NCBI GenBank assembly: GCA_964584495.1
Contig: CAZPAH010000031.1
Location: 1 to 25,325, forward strand
Direction: 5' to 3'
DNA: 25,325 bases
DNA from: CAZPAH01 sp964584495
GTDB taxonomy: Bacteria; Krumholzibacteriota; Krumholzibacteriia; Krumholzibacteriales; Krumholzibacteriaceae
Below are positions 15,034-22,114 of the stretch, piece by piece. A program made the position numbers and the translations under genes. The notes under the pieces were generated by a model that worked only from the letters and a program-made list of their open reading frames with translations, searched no databases and was not told where the DNA came from. Every line of letters begins with the position of its first letter. The first letter of the stretch is position 1.

Positions 15034-16434
15034 ATGAGTTTCAGGATCAACCACAATATCAGTAGCATCAATGCGCTGAGAAATCTGAGCAAGACCGAAT
15101 CGTCGGTTTCCAAATCCCTCGAACGGCTGAGTTCGGGTTTGAGGGTGAACAGGGGAGCGGACGATCCGGCGGGACTAGTTATCTCCGAGAGTATGAGATC
15201 CCAGTTGTCGGGTGTACAGCAGGCGATCGAGAACGCCGAGACGGCTACGGCGATGATTCAGACTGCAGAGGGAGCGATGAACGAGATTCACACCCTTCTC
15301 AACAGCATCCGGGAGTTGGCGATACATGCGGCGAACACCGGTGCGAATGACGCGGTAATGCTCGCAGCCGACCAGGACGAGATCGATAACGCCATCGCGA
15401 CCATCGACCGTATAGCCCTTCAGACTCAATTCGGTGTCAAAAAGCTTCTCGACGGATCTAGCGGTGTGACGGGTGTCTCCAGCCTGGCCGGTGCCGGTGT
15501 CGAGTTCGTCGATGCGACAGAATCGACCGTCGCCGGATCGTACGCGATTACGATCACGACCCAGGCCGCGCAGGCGATCACCACCGGCGGTACGGCTCAG
15601 ACCGCCCCGCTGGGACAGTCGGAAACGTTGACGATCAACGGAGTTACCGTCGCGCTCGCGGCCGGCTTAACGCAGGATCAGGTGATCGATGTAATCAACA
15701 CCTACAACACGTCGACCGGAGTGACCGCTTCGACGGACGGTTCGAACAACCTGGTTCTCAGTTCCGACGCATACGGCTCGAATATCGCTATCTCGGTAGT
15801 CTCGAACGTCGCGGCGGCGGCCGATTCGACCGGCATAGGAACGACGGCCCTTAACCAGACAGGCGTGGATATAGCCGGGACGATCGGCGGACTGGCCGCC
15901 ACGGGAAGGGGAACCGTTCTTACCGGGGATTCCGGCCAGGCCACAGAAGGGCTTGCGATCTCCTCGACTCTGGCGGCGGGAGCGGCGGGAAGCGTAACGA
16001 TCGCCAACAACTCGCTCGTTTTCCAGGTAGGCGCCAACAAGAATCAGACCGTCACGATCGCCCTGAATGCCATGAGCACCTCCAGGGTTGGAACCGGCGT
16101 TGCGGGCAATGCGTTCAACAACCTTGCCGAGATCAACGTAACAAACTCCGACGATGCTCAGGATTCGATCGAGATAATCGACAAGGCCATCCAGCAGGTG
16201 TCGGCTAAGCGTGGAGAGTTGGGTGTGTTCCAGAAGAACACGTTGGAGAGCAGCACGGCGAACCTGGCGATCACCGAGGAGAACCTTGTCGCCGCCGAAT
16301 CGATTATTCGCGACACGGATTTCGCTCAGGAAATGGCCGAGTTGACGAAGAACCAGATTCTTCTCCAGTCGGGAACGGCGATGCTTGTCCAGGCCAACCA
16401 GATCCCACAGGTAGTTCTACAGCTTCTGCAGTAG
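15034..16434 (+). CDS. fliC: Flagellin 1
   Basis: This 466-residue flagellin has the N-terminal D0/D1 start MSFRINHNISSINALRNLSK, then LSSGLRVNRGADDPAGLVIS. IRELAIHAANTG and LQTQFGVKKLLDG mark the end of the N-terminal D1. The C-terminal D1/D0 is ISAKRGELG-like (VSAKRGELGVFQKN), ending AMLVQANQIPQVVLQLLQ. Between them, residues about 146-385 form a Thr/Ala/Gly-rich surface domain with a flagellin-IN unit at about 195-258 (ETLTINGVTVALAAGL). It is exported through the flagellar apparatus with FliS as chaperone. It differs from flagellin 2 mainly in scattered positions. AAGGAGGAGG precedes the ATG. Confidence 0.97.
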   Translation: MSFRINHNISSINALRNLSKTESSVSKSLERLSSGLRVNRGADDPAGLVISESMRSQLSGVQQAIENAETATAMIQTAEGAMNEIHTLLNSIRELAIHAANTGANDAVMLAADQDEIDNAIATIDRIALQTQFGVKKLLDGSSGVTGVSSLAGAGVEFVDATESTVAGSYAITITTQAAQAITTGGTAQTAPLGQSETLTINGVTVALAAGLTQDQVIDVINTYNTSTGVTASTDGSNNLVLSSDAYGSNIAISVVSNVAAAADSTGIGTTALNQTGVDIAGTIGGLAATGRGTVLTGDSGQATEGLAISSTLAAGAAGSVTIANNSLVFQVGANKNQTVTIALNAMSTSRVGTGVAGNAFNNLAEINVTNSDDAQDSIEIIDKAIQQVSAKRGELGVFQKNTLESSTANLAITEENLVAAESIIRDTDFAQEMAELTKNQILLQSGTAMLVQANQIPQVVLQLLQ

Positions 16435-16473
16435 CCCCGCAGGATTCGGACATTCCGTCCTGCGATAGTATGG

Positions 16474-16505
16474 GTGCCTTCACGGTCATAGTGCCGTGAA
16501 GGCAC
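16474..16505 (+). terminator. Hairpin terminator after flagellin 1
   Basis: A perfect 12-base-pair stem, GTGCCTTCACGG (16474-16485) with CCGTGAAGGCAC (16494-16505), and an 8-base loop sit 40 bases after the stop. The following TTTCGGTTT is a weak T-run. It separates the two flagellin transcripts. Confidence 0.75.
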
Positions 16506-16571
16506 TTTCGGTTTCGGCGGGCCGGGCGGCCGTCCGCCGGACCCTTTTGAATATTCCACTGTATTTTCCCC

Positions 16572-16598
16572 TCAAGTTTTTCCATGCGGGTCCGAAAA
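16572..16598 (+). promoter_or_regulatory. Sigma-28 (FliA) promoter of flagellin 2
   Basis: TCAAGTTT-N11-TCCGAAAA matches FliA consensus TAAAGTTT-N11-GCCGATAA at 7 of 8 and 6 of 8 bases, with exact spacing. It lies after the flagellin 1 terminator and leaves a leader of about 120 bases. Confidence 0.75.
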
Positions 16599-16606
16599 CC
16601 CTATCA

Positions 16607-16724
16607 AGAGAGAATTACCCTCTCGCAGGTGCCAGATTCTGGAAAGGAGATTAGTACCGGATGGCAGCATATAGGAAACGGGGGGGTGCAGAATTGATCC
16701 ATAACCAAGGAAGGAGGAGCTTTT
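16607..16724 (+). promoter_or_regulatory. Second flagellin leader, candidate CsrA target
   Basis: A short 5' hairpin (GAGAG/CTCTC, 16608-16624) is followed by several GGA motifs (CTGGAAAGGAG, CCGGATGG, TAGGAAAC) and the block AACCAAGGAAGGAGGAG (16703-16719) as Shine-Dalgarno. It is similar in plan to the first flagellin leader although most of the intervening sequence differs. A run of seven G (16680-16686) lies in it. Confidence 0.5.
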
Positions 16725-18119
16725 ATGAGCTTCAGGATCAACCACAATATCAGCTCGATAAACGCGCTGAGAAACCTGGGTCAGACCGAATCGGTGGTCG
16801 CCAAGTCTCTTGAGCGTCTGAGCTCCGGACTCCGCGTCAATAGGGGCGCCGATGATCCCGCCGGTCTCGTGATCTCCCAGAACATGAGGGCACAGATTGG
16901 CGGTATCCAGCAGGCGATAGAGAACGCAGAGACCGCGACCGCGATGGTTCAGACGGCCGAGGGGGCTATGAACGAAATTCATAACCTGCTCAACAGCGTA
17001 CGTGAGCTGGTAATTCATGCCGCTAACTCGGGTGCGAACGACTCCGTGATGCTTGCCGCGGATCAGGACGAGATCGATAACGCGATCTCGACGATCAACA
17101 GGATATCCGCGCAGGCGCAGTTCGGCGTCAACAAGCTGCTCGACGGATCGAGCGGTGTGTCCGGAACGACTTCACTTACGACCGTGTCCTTCATGGACGC
17201 GACCGAAGATACCGTCGCCGGTACGTACGCCATTACGGTCACCACGGCGGCTGCGCAGGCCGTGACGACCGGTGGGACCGCCCAGACCGCCGTTCTCGGT
17301 CAGGCGGAAACGCTCACGATAAACGGTGTGGATATTGCTCTCAGCGCCGGTCTTACGCAGAACCAGGTTATCGACCAGATCAACTCATACAACGCATCCA
17401 CAGGAGTGACAGCCTCGGATGACGGTTCGAACAACCTCGTTCTCACAACCGACGCTTTCGGATCTAACGTCAGCCTTTCCGCCGTATCGAACGTCGCAGC
17501 CGCGGCCGATACGACAGGAATAGGCACGACGGCGCTGACCGAAGTCGGTGTCGATATCGCCGGAACGATAGGCGGGCTGGCCGCGACGGGTCGCGGTACC
17601 GTTCTGACAGGCGATGCCGGCACAGCGGTCGAAGGCCTTGCCATTTCTACGGAACTGGCCGCCGGAGCCGCAGGAAGCATTACCGTTAGCAACAATTCCC
17701 TCGTTTTCCAGGTTGGAGCGAACAAAAACCAGACGGTTACGATCGCAATCAACGCCATGGCGTCGACCAACCTCGGTACGAACGTTAGCGGTAACATGTT
17801 CAACAACCTGAGCGAGCTCAACGTCCTGACATCGACGGGCGCGCAGGATGCCATCGACATCATCGACAAGGCTATCCAGCAGGTTTCGGCGAAACGTGGA
17901 GAACTCGGTGTATTCCAGAAAAACACTCTGGAAAGCTCCGCCGCGAACCTCCAGATCGCCGAGGAGAACCTCATAGCTGCGGAATCGGTTATCCGTGATG
18001 TCGATTTCGCGAGTGAAATGGCCGAATTGACGAAGAACCAGATTCTTCTTCAGTCCGGCACGGCCATGCTTGTCCAGGCCAATCAGATCCCCCAGGTAGT
18101 ACTCCAGTTGCTGCAGTAA
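16725..18119 (+). CDS. fliC2: Flagellin 2
   Basis: This 464-residue flagellin is a close paralog of flagellin 1. The terminal domains are almost identical: MSFRINHNISSINALRNLGQ at the start, VSAKRGELGVFQKNTLESS, and the same 18-residue end AMLVQANQIPQVVLQLLQ. The surface domain keeps the same plan: the flagellin-IN unit (ETLTINGVDIALSAGLTQ) and the DIAGTIGGLAATGRGTVLTG module. Most differences are conservative, so it is likely a recent tandem duplication kept in use, either co-assembled or expressed under different conditions. It has its own sigma-28 promoter, leader and terminator. Confidence 0.97.
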   Translation: MSFRINHNISSINALRNLGQTESVVAKSLERLSSGLRVNRGADDPAGLVISQNMRAQIGGIQQAIENAETATAMVQTAEGAMNEIHNLLNSVRELVIHAANSGANDSVMLAADQDEIDNAISTINRISAQAQFGVNKLLDGSSGVSGTTSLTTVSFMDATEDTVAGTYAITVTTAAAQAVTTGGTAQTAVLGQAETLTINGVDIALSAGLTQNQVIDQINSYNASTGVTASDDGSNNLVLTTDAFGSNVSLSAVSNVAAAADTTGIGTTALTEVGVDIAGTIGGLAATGRGTVLTGDAGTAVEGLAISTELAAGAAGSITVSNNSLVFQVGANKNQTVTIAINAMASTNLGTNVSGNMFNNLSELNVLTSTGAQDAIDIIDKAIQQVSAKRGELGVFQKNTLESSAANLQIAEENLIAAESVIRDVDFASEMAELTKNQILLQSGTAMLVQANQIPQVVLQLLQ

Positions 18120-18134
18120 GAGGATCTGAATTAG

Positions 18135-18176
18135 AACGGGGGGGTTCAACGGGATCCCCGGAGAGCCCCCCCCGTT
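18135..18176 (+). terminator. Hairpin terminator after flagellin 2
   Basis: AACGGGGGGG (18135-18144) pairs with CCCCCCCGTT (18167-18176) around a loop that contains a smaller GGGATCCCC palindrome. It begins 15 bases after the stop codon. The T-run after it is poor (ATCTCC), so efficiency is uncertain. Confidence 0.65.
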
Positions 18177-18230
18177 ATCTCCAGCCTGCCGCCTGGTAGG
18201 ACTTTTTTCTCATTTTTCCGCAAATATCGA

Positions 18231-18257
18231 TAAAGAAACCGGTCTTTTCTCCGATAA
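18231..18257 (+). promoter_or_regulatory. Sigma-28 (FliA) promoter of the fliD operon
   Basis: TAAAGAAA-N11-TCCGATAA is nearly consensus in both elements, with exact spacing (7 of 8 in the -10). It is the best FliA site in the window. The start would be near 18265, about 40 bases before fliD. Confidence 0.85.
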
Positions 18258-18305
18258 CAGGATATATGGAAGAGTGAATAACGTCTGAAAGGATAGGTGC
18301 ATATC

Positions 18306-20651
18306 ATGGCTGGTGTAGGCGGAATTGAAGGACTCGTAACCGGATTGGACACGGTCGACCTGATCGACAAGATGCTCGAGATCGAAAGGCGGCCGATCTA
18401 CAACCTCCAGGATAGAATCGCGCGTAACAGTAAGGTAATGAACGCGTGGGAAACACTCGAGGCAAATCTTATTGCTCTCAAGATCGATGCGGGGAATCTT
18501 TACAGGCGCAGCAGGTTCCTGTCGGTCAGCGCCCTATCTTCCAACGAGGATATCCTGACGGCTTCGGCCGGCAACCTTGCCGTGCCGGGAAGATATTCGT
18601 TGACCGTTTCGCAGCTGGCGCAGAGTCACCAGATCGCAAGCGGAACATTCTCCGATAAGGATGAGACGGCTGTAGGGACAGGCACCCTGACGATCACCAC
18701 GGGGACGGATGCGCCGGTGGAGATAGCCGTTAATTCCAGCAACAACACGCTGGAGAAGGTGGCCAAGGCGATAAACGATTCGGCGGCCGGCGTCCATGCA
18801 ACAGTAATAAATGTCGGCGGCGATGTTCCGTCCTACAAATTGATAGTATCGGGGAATGAAACCGGTTCTTCGCAGATGATGGTAATCGACGAGAATCTCT
18901 CGGGTGGAACGGGATTGCAGCTCGGTGAAATCCAAGATGTTACCGATATTTCCTGGTCGGGAACATCCTCGGTCGGCTCATCGGGAAATTACACCGGAAA
19001 CTCCGACGCCACCTTCACCTTTACCGTCGCAGCCGGCGGGGGCGGGACCGTGGGAAGCGATGTGATCACGCTGGAATATACCGATGGAGGCGAAATCTCC
19101 GGAAACGTAACTATCCCGGCCTCCTATGCGGCCGGAGATGAGATCGAAATCTACGGGGGGATGAAGCTTTCCCTCGATGCCGGTACGGTCGTCGAGGGTG
19201 ACAGCTTTTCGGTGAGCGCCGTTTCATCGACGATACAGGCCGCCGTGAACGCCAGTTTCATGATGGGTAGCGGCGCGGGAGGAGCGAACCCCGTCACGAT
19301 CGAGAGCTCCACGAATGTGATTACCGATCTCGTCGAAGGAGTGACGCTGGATCTTCACTCTGCGGATCCCGGTTCTCCTCTTACGATCGATATCGGCGTA
19401 GATTCCGATAAAATGGTGGAATCGGTGGAATCCTTCTTCAACCGGTACAACGATATCATCAGCTTCTTCAATAACCATTTCAAATACGATCCGGATCTGG
19501 GAGAGGGTGGGGAGCTGTTCGGAGACCAGTACGCGATACGCCTGAGCATGGCTGTACGGTCGCAGATCACGGACATGGTTAAAGGCCTGGGGCAGGATTT
19601 GAATAACCTTGCAGAGCTGGGGATAAGATCGTCCCAGACGGGTAATATGATGATCGACAGCGCAACCTTGAGAGCGGCCATCGAGAACGACCCCGAATCC
19701 GTCGTCAGGCTCTTTTCAACGACGGGAGAATCGAGCGATGCCGATATAGAGTTCCTCCTTGCCTCCTCTAATACGATACCTTCGTACCTGCACGACGAAG
19801 AGGGATACGATATCAGGATCACCGTCGCCGCGAGCAGGGGAACTCTCACGGGGACCTCGATGACGGGTTTATCGGGGAGCACGCCGCTTGTCATCGATTC
19901 GACGAACAACCGACTGAAGATTGCGGTCAACGGGAATGAGAGCGAAGAGATCGTTATCAGCGAAGGGTCGTACACGTCGGGGGATGCGCTGGCGACAGTG
20001 ATCCAGACGGCGATAAACGCCGACGATTCGCTGGGATCGACCGGTGTCGAGGTGGAATACGTGGATGATGGCGGAGGAAGCGGACATTTCCGTATCCTAT
20101 CTACCGATTATGGATCGAACTCGACAGTCAAGCTGCTGGAGGTTTCCTCCTCGTCGATCTATTCAAGCATCGGTGTCAACCAGGACGAGCTCAGACGCGG
20201 GACCGACGTGGCCGGAACGATAAACGGCGAGGAGGCTTTAGGGAGCGGAAAGTACCTTACAGGGGCCACCGGGAATGAGTATACGGAGGGTCTCCAGCTG
20301 TTGGTTTCGATAACGCCGGAGCAGCTTGCGATTCAGGGAGAAGACCAGGGAAAGATCACCGTGGCAAAGGGAGTCGGGGCCAGGATCACCGAGTATATAA
20401 ATGAAATCACGGATCTTGAGGACGGCGCCCTCACAGTAAAGAAAAAGACCCTGGAGGACATGGAAAAATCGATGAACGACCAGATCGATATCCTCGAAGC
20501 TTCGATATCGAAAAAAGAGCAGAAGCTTTTCAACGATTTTGTAAATCTGGAGACGAAAATAGGAGAGCTTCAGGCGGAAGAATCGTTCCTGACGAGCATG
20601 ATTACACAGCTACAGCAGCAGACCAATTACAAGGTTAAGAAGAATTCGTAA
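18306..20651 (+). CDS. fliD: Filament cap protein FliD (HAP2), long form
   Basis: This 781-residue cap protein folds flagellin subunits onto the growing filament tip. The N-terminus GGIEGLVTGLDTVDLIDKML is the FliD signature, with QLAQSHQIASGTF in the first domain. The C-terminal about 90 residues form the coiled coil (TLEDMEKSMNDQIDILEASI) and end in LTSMITQLQQQTNY. FliD proteins are usually 400-680 residues; this one has an enlarged middle with two beta-rich modules, one of them (DVAGTINGEEALGSGKYLTG) related to a module in the flagellins. I chose ATG 18306 (AGGTG six bases upstream); an in-frame GTG at 18297 would add three residues. Confidence 0.94.
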   Translation: MAGVGGIEGLVTGLDTVDLIDKMLEIERRPIYNLQDRIARNSKVMNAWETLEANLIALKIDAGNLYRRSRFLSVSALSSNEDILTASAGNLAVPGRYSLTVSQLAQSHQIASGTFSDKDETAVGTGTLTITTGTDAPVEIAVNSSNNTLEKVAKAINDSAAGVHATVINVGGDVPSYKLIVSGNETGSSQMMVIDENLSGGTGLQLGEIQDVTDISWSGTSSVGSSGNYTGNSDATFTFTVAAGGGGTVGSDVITLEYTDGGEISGNVTIPASYAAGDEIEIYGGMKLSLDAGTVVEGDSFSVSAVSSTIQAAVNASFMMGSGAGGANPVTIESSTNVITDLVEGVTLDLHSADPGSPLTIDIGVDSDKMVESVESFFNRYNDIISFFNNHFKYDPDLGEGGELFGDQYAIRLSMAVRSQITDMVKGLGQDLNNLAELGIRSSQTGNMMIDSATLRAAIENDPESVVRLFSTTGESSDADIEFLLASSNTIPSYLHDEEGYDIRITVAASRGTLTGTSMTGLSGSTPLVIDSTNNRLKIAVNGNESEEIVISEGSYTSGDALATVIQTAINADDSLGSTGVEVEYVDDGGGSGHFRILSTDYGSNSTVKLLEVSSSSIYSSIGVNQDELRRGTDVAGTINGEEALGSGKYLTGATGNEYTEGLQLLVSITPEQLAIQGEDQGKITVAKGVGARITEYINEITDLEDGALTVKKKTLEDMEKSMNDQIDILEASISKKEQKLFNDFVNLETKIGELQAEESFLTSMITQLQQQTNYKVKKNS

Positions 20652-20669
20652 TCGCGGGAGAGGAGATCT

Positions 20670-21068
20670 ATGGAAACAGTCATGGGAAAATGTCCTGAAC
20701 TGGCGGCTGAGGTTACCAAGAAATACAACAGGGTCAAGATCGAGACCTCCGATCCGTTGACTCTTCTAAGGCTTCTTTACGACGGGCTGGTTAGGTTCCT
20801 CACCAGCGCCCTGGAAAAGATGAAAAAAGGCGAGAACGCGCACGAAGATTGCATCCGGGCCCGTGATATAGCCCACCATCTGATGAGTTCGACGGTGGAT
20901 GATGGCAGCGAAATGGCGAAAAACCTTGTATCTCTCTGTTTCTACATGTACAGGGAAATCGTTCTGGCCGACATGGAAAAATCTTCCACGAGGCTAGAAG
21001 GTATTTTGCCGGTCGCGGCAAAGCTGCGATCGGCGTGGGCGGAACTGAAGAAGGACGGGAGTACGTGA
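20670..21068 (+). CDS. fliS: Flagellin export chaperone FliS
   Basis: This 132-residue helical protein has the FliS pattern NRVKIETSDPLTLLRLLYDG near the start, then ARDIAHHLMSSTVDDGSEMA and LVSLCFYMYREIV. FliS binds the C-terminal end of flagellin in the cytosol and prevents early polymerisation. GAGGAG precedes the ATG. It follows fliD by 18 bases and precedes the next gene by one base, so the three are one operon. Confidence 0.93.
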   Translation: METVMGKCPELAAEVTKKYNRVKIETSDPLTLLRLLYDGLVRFLTSALEKMKKGENAHEDCIRARDIAHHLMSSTVDDGSEMAKNLVSLCFYMYREIVLADMEKSSTRLEGILPVAAKLRSAWAELKKDGST

Positions 21069-21069
21069 A

Positions 21070-21384
21070 ATGTCGCGTAATATATTGTTTTTGAATAAGT
21101 TAAGAGAAGAAATCGCCGCCGGAACCGATGTAATAGAAAGGGCTGCGGGGAATTTGGACCTTAAATTGCTGTCCGAAGTGGTCAGAAGCAGAAACGATCT
21201 TTTACGAGTTTTGATCGACTCCGGTATCGACAAGAAGGAATTGTTGGATATATTGAGAAATACGAGGGAAAGTGACGCCGTGGTGAGGGCGAGGCTGTCA
21301 CTTGCCCGCTCCGGTATCGGAAGGAAGATCGAGGATTCGAGGCGGCGGCGGGACGTGGAACGGAAATACGCCAGAAATATCTGA
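21070..21384 (+). CDS. Small helical protein in the FliT position
   Basis: This 104-residue protein is strongly charged and predicted helical, with no signal peptide and no cysteine. It begins one base after the fliS stop. In many clusters the gene after fliS is fliT, which encodes a chaperone of FliD. The pattern LKLLSEVVRSRNDLLRVLID resembles the FliT/FlgN helix with a central R or K, but I cannot assign it from sequence alone. The C-terminus is very basic (RKIEDSRRRRDVERKYARN), which is unusual for FliT. A hypothetical flagellar chaperone is the fairest call. Confidence 0.7.
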   Translation: MSRNILFLNKLREEIAAGTDVIERAAGNLDLKLLSEVVRSRNDLLRVLIDSGIDKKELLDILRNTRESDAVVRARLSLARSGIGRKIEDSRRRRDVERKYARNI

Positions 21385-21390
21385 ATCCGG

Positions 21391-21420
21391 TTGACGTCTC
21401 CGCGCACGGAAGATTAAAAT
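21391..21420 (+). promoter_or_regulatory. Sigma-70-like promoter before flgM
   Basis: TTGACG at 21391-21396 and TAAAAT at 21415-21420 are 18 bases apart, a good housekeeping-type match. The predicted start near 21427 would leave almost no leader before flgM. FlgM could then be made independently of FliA as well as from the fliD operon. Confidence 0.4.
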
Positions 21421-21439
21421 CAGACAAGCGGTGATGAGC

Positions 21440-21748
21440 ATGAAGATCAACAACATTCAACAGAACAAGATCGGCGGTTCCGTAAACGACCGGGCGGTCG
21501 AGGAAAAACGGCGGACCGATTCCGGAAAGAGCGGCGTCGTTGAGACAAGGGTGAGTGCCAACGGTCTCAGCAGGACCAGTCAGCTTATCTCCATGGCGAA
21601 GGTTGCCGCCGGCAAGATCAGCGATATTCGTGAAGACAGGGTGGAAGATGTAAAACGCAGGCTCGCCGATGGATATTATGATTCTCCCGAGGTTCAGGAC
21701 GAACTTGCCGCCAGAATAACCGATCACCTGAAACGTATACAAGACTGA
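21440..21748 (+). CDS. flgM: Anti-sigma-28 factor FlgM
   Basis: This 102-residue protein is low-complexity and charged in its N-terminal half, as expected for a mostly unfolded, exported protein. The C-terminal part holds the FlgM helices: ISMAKVAAGKISDIREDRV, then VKRRLADGYYDSPEVQDELA, whose G-Y-Y-x-S/D pattern is typical. FlgM holds FliA inactive in the cytosol and is exported when the hook is complete, freeing FliA for filament genes. I chose ATG 21440 (MKINNIQQNK); in-frame GTG 21431 and ATG 21434 are possible. It is 10 kb from flgN, and it sits at the end of the FliA-driven fliD operon, which would give negative feedback. Confidence 0.85.
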   Translation: MKINNIQQNKIGGSVNDRAVEEKRRTDSGKSGVVETRVSANGLSRTSQLISMAKVAAGKISDIREDRVEDVKRRLADGYYDSPEVQDELAARITDHLKRIQD

Positions 21749-21848
21749 GAAACATTTTTCCCGCCGAAAACGGATTCCCGTACCATACCGTACTCCCAAG
21801 ATCTTCTTTAAATACAGCCCCCCCTATAAACACAACCCCGCATTTAGG

Positions 21849-21876
21849 TAGCCATATCCTTTATATGGTTATTTTT
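21849..21876 (+). terminator. Intrinsic terminator after flgM
   Basis: TAGCCATAT (21849-21857) pairs with ATATGGTTA (21863-21871), with one G-U pair and a 5-base loop, followed by TTTTT. It would end the fliD-fliS-flgM transcript about 100 bases after flgM. Confidence 0.8.
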
Positions 21877-22020
21877 CTGTCACCGGGGCAAATCTTCCAC
21901 CCCTCACGATTTCCCGGGTTTTCCGGCCCCGCGGCATCGGTTGTTTTTTCCGGAAGCAACGGTTTATCGGTCAGGTGGAATCCTTGAAAAACAAGCGGGA
22001 CCGCCGGTTGGGCGACGAAA

Positions 22021-22037
22021 TTTCCCGGGCCGGGAAA
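22021..22037. repeat. 17-base perfect palindrome upstream of the sigma-54 promoter
   Basis: TTTCCCGG-G-CCGGGAAA is a perfect inverted repeat around one central base, 31 bases before the -24 element. Its left half TTTCCCGGG recurs at 21910-21918. It may be an operator or activator site (inference). Confidence 0.5.
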
Positions 22038-22068
22038 AATGTTCCGTTATAAAAGGGGCTAAGCTTCA

Positions 22069-22083
22069 TGGCATATTCGTTGC
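22069..22083 (+). promoter_or_regulatory. Sigma-54 promoter of the flgB-flgC-fliE-fliF operon
   Basis: TGGCAT-N5-TTGC matches the RpoN consensus TGGCAC-N5-TTGC at all but one base with exact spacing. The predicted start near 22095 is about 20 bases before the first gene. Confidence 0.8.
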
Positions 22084-22114
22084 GCTGGGATGCGGGTGTA
22101 CATGAACGGATGGA

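Larger units (their letters stand above)
21749..22114. other. Noncoding region between flgM and the flgB operon
   Basis: About 366 bases without a credible gene. In order they hold a terminator (21849-21876), two copies of TTTCCCGGG (21910-21918 and 22021-22029) and a sigma-54 promoter (22069-22083). There is a C7 run near 21819. Confidence 0.7.

Noticed and set aside
16680..16686. Sigma-54 promoter in the second flagellin leader (TGGCAG near 16662)
   Set aside because: The -12 part is AGGA, not TTGC, so the spacing and sequence fail; the sigma-28 site at 16572 explains the gene.
17300..17974. 224-codon open frame on the minus strand
   Set aside because: It is the shadow of flagellin 2 and similar shadows occur over flagellin 1, due to the repeated Ala/Thr/Ser codons.
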